From NCBI GenBank assembly GCA_019418545.1, contig DYBQ01000095.1:2964-9667 (forward strand): a DNA stretch of 6,704 bases. Reading direction: 5' to 3'. The DNA is from Clostridiales bacterium. GTDB taxonomy: Bacteria; Bacillota; Clostridia; Oscillospirales; Acutalibacteraceae. The notes beneath the pieces were generated by a model, which had not been told where the DNA came from, searched no databases, and was given only the letters and a program-made list of their open reading frames with translations. Made by a program: the position numbers and the translations under genes. Of the stretch, positions 6,498 through 6,704 are shown in pieces. Positions within the stretch are counted from its first letter, which is position 1. Each line of letters starts with the position of its first letter.

Positions 6498-6528
6498 GCT
6501 CGCTACCGATTTTTTATCTGTAGCGGGT
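6498..6528. repeat. Hairpin just after the dehydrogenase gene
   Basis: GCTCGCTAC (6498-6506) pairs with GTAGCGGGT (6520-6528), nine pairs including two G-U, with a 13-base loop containing six Ts. It starts 10 bases after the dehydrogenase stop. The T-run lies in the loop instead of after the stem, so it is not a textbook terminator. It may still protect the 3' end of the mRNA or act as a weak terminator. Confidence 0.4.
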
Positions 6529-6570
6529 CATACATTATGCGGCAGATTTAGTCTGTGTTGACCACCCTGC

Positions 6571-6704
6571 TCATATCACTGTTATTTCCCGCATCTTTTC
6601 CAATTTATCCGCGACCTCATTGAAGACAAAAGCACATCATATTAGTCGCAAAGCTCTCTTGCCCGTTTCAGGAAGGAGATGTCGTACATTCTCATGCTGC
6701 CCGC
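6571..6704 (-). pseudogene. Broken coding remnant of unknown identity at the right edge
   Basis: On the minus strand, entering from the window edge, one frame encodes MRMYDISFLKRARELCD and stops at 6642-6644. A neighbouring frame, open from 6636, encodes AFVFNEVADKLEKMREITVI and stops at 6571-6573. Both pieces have ordinary protein-like composition and are close together on one strand, suggesting one C-terminal coding region broken by a frameshift. I do not recognise the family. The rest of the gene, if present, lies outside the window. Chance open frames of this length are possible. Confidence 0.3.

Noticed and set aside
6496..6514. Intrinsic terminator CGG...CCG followed by six Ts after the dehydrogenase
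   Set aside because: The stem before the T-run is only three base pairs, and the stronger hairpin in the area (6498-6528) places the Ts in its loop.
171..6654. Shared 10-base string gtcgcaaagc at 171-180 and 6645-6654 as possible direct repeats of an inserted element
   Set aside because: Ten-base matches are expected by chance many times in a window this size, the flanks do not match, and the left copy lies inside the C-terminal codons of an intact gene.

Overview
The window looks like chromosomal DNA from a low-to-moderate GC Gram-positive anaerobe, most likely a gut-type Clostridia/Bacillota member. The signs are strong GGAGG-type ribosome binding sites at every intact gene, protein sequences typical of that group, and compact operons. 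No rRNA, tRNA, CRISPR array or intact mobile element is visible. Species cannot be told from the sequence alone.

Layout, left to right. Positions 1-146 (+) hold a decayed remnant of a zinc-type alcohol dehydrogenase, related to the intact copy at 5447-6487. Positions 167-4389 (-) form a three-gene operon read right to left: a Cys/His-rich MarR-family regulator (4389-3733), an ABC exporter half-transporter broken by a single-base frameshift (3721-1984), and its partner half-transporter (1987-167), whose start overlaps the previous stop by 4 bases. The operon has one recognisable promoter (-35 at 4445-4450, -10 at 4422-4427). It is bracketed by two AGGTACCT boxes forming a large inverted repeat (4403-4423 / 4446-4466), a probable autoregulatory operator for the MarR protein. 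Positions 4467-4836 are non-coding, with a few short hairpins, including one that could hide the ribosome binding site of the next gene. Positions 4837-5190 (+) encode a 117-residue two-helix membrane protein. Positions 5195-5440 are a gene graveyard: a truncated start of one gene, then the C-terminal end of a TetR-family regulator containing an in-frame stop. Positions 5447-6487 (+) encode an intact zinc-type dehydrogenase without the usual structural-zinc cysteines. The right edge (6571-6704, -) carries another broken coding remnant that I cannot name.

How the parts work together. The ABC pair has the asymmetric ATP sites of heterodimeric multidrug exporters of the TM287/TM288, LmrCD and BmrCD type: one canonical subunit, and one with Asp for the catalytic Glu and Gln for the H-loop His. 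A MarR repressor upstream in the same operon fits drug- or stress-inducible efflux. As written, the frameshift would stop production of a full-length degenerate-site subunit, so either the exporter is inactive here or the sequence has a one-base error. The flanking region (dehydrogenase remnant, TetR remnant, truncated gene, intact dehydrogenase) shows repeated small deletions and gene decay around the operon.

Nothing here clearly amounts to a wholly new system. The most notable items are the Cys/His-rich ends of the MarR protein, the promoter enclosed by paired operators, and the frameshifted exporter subunit.
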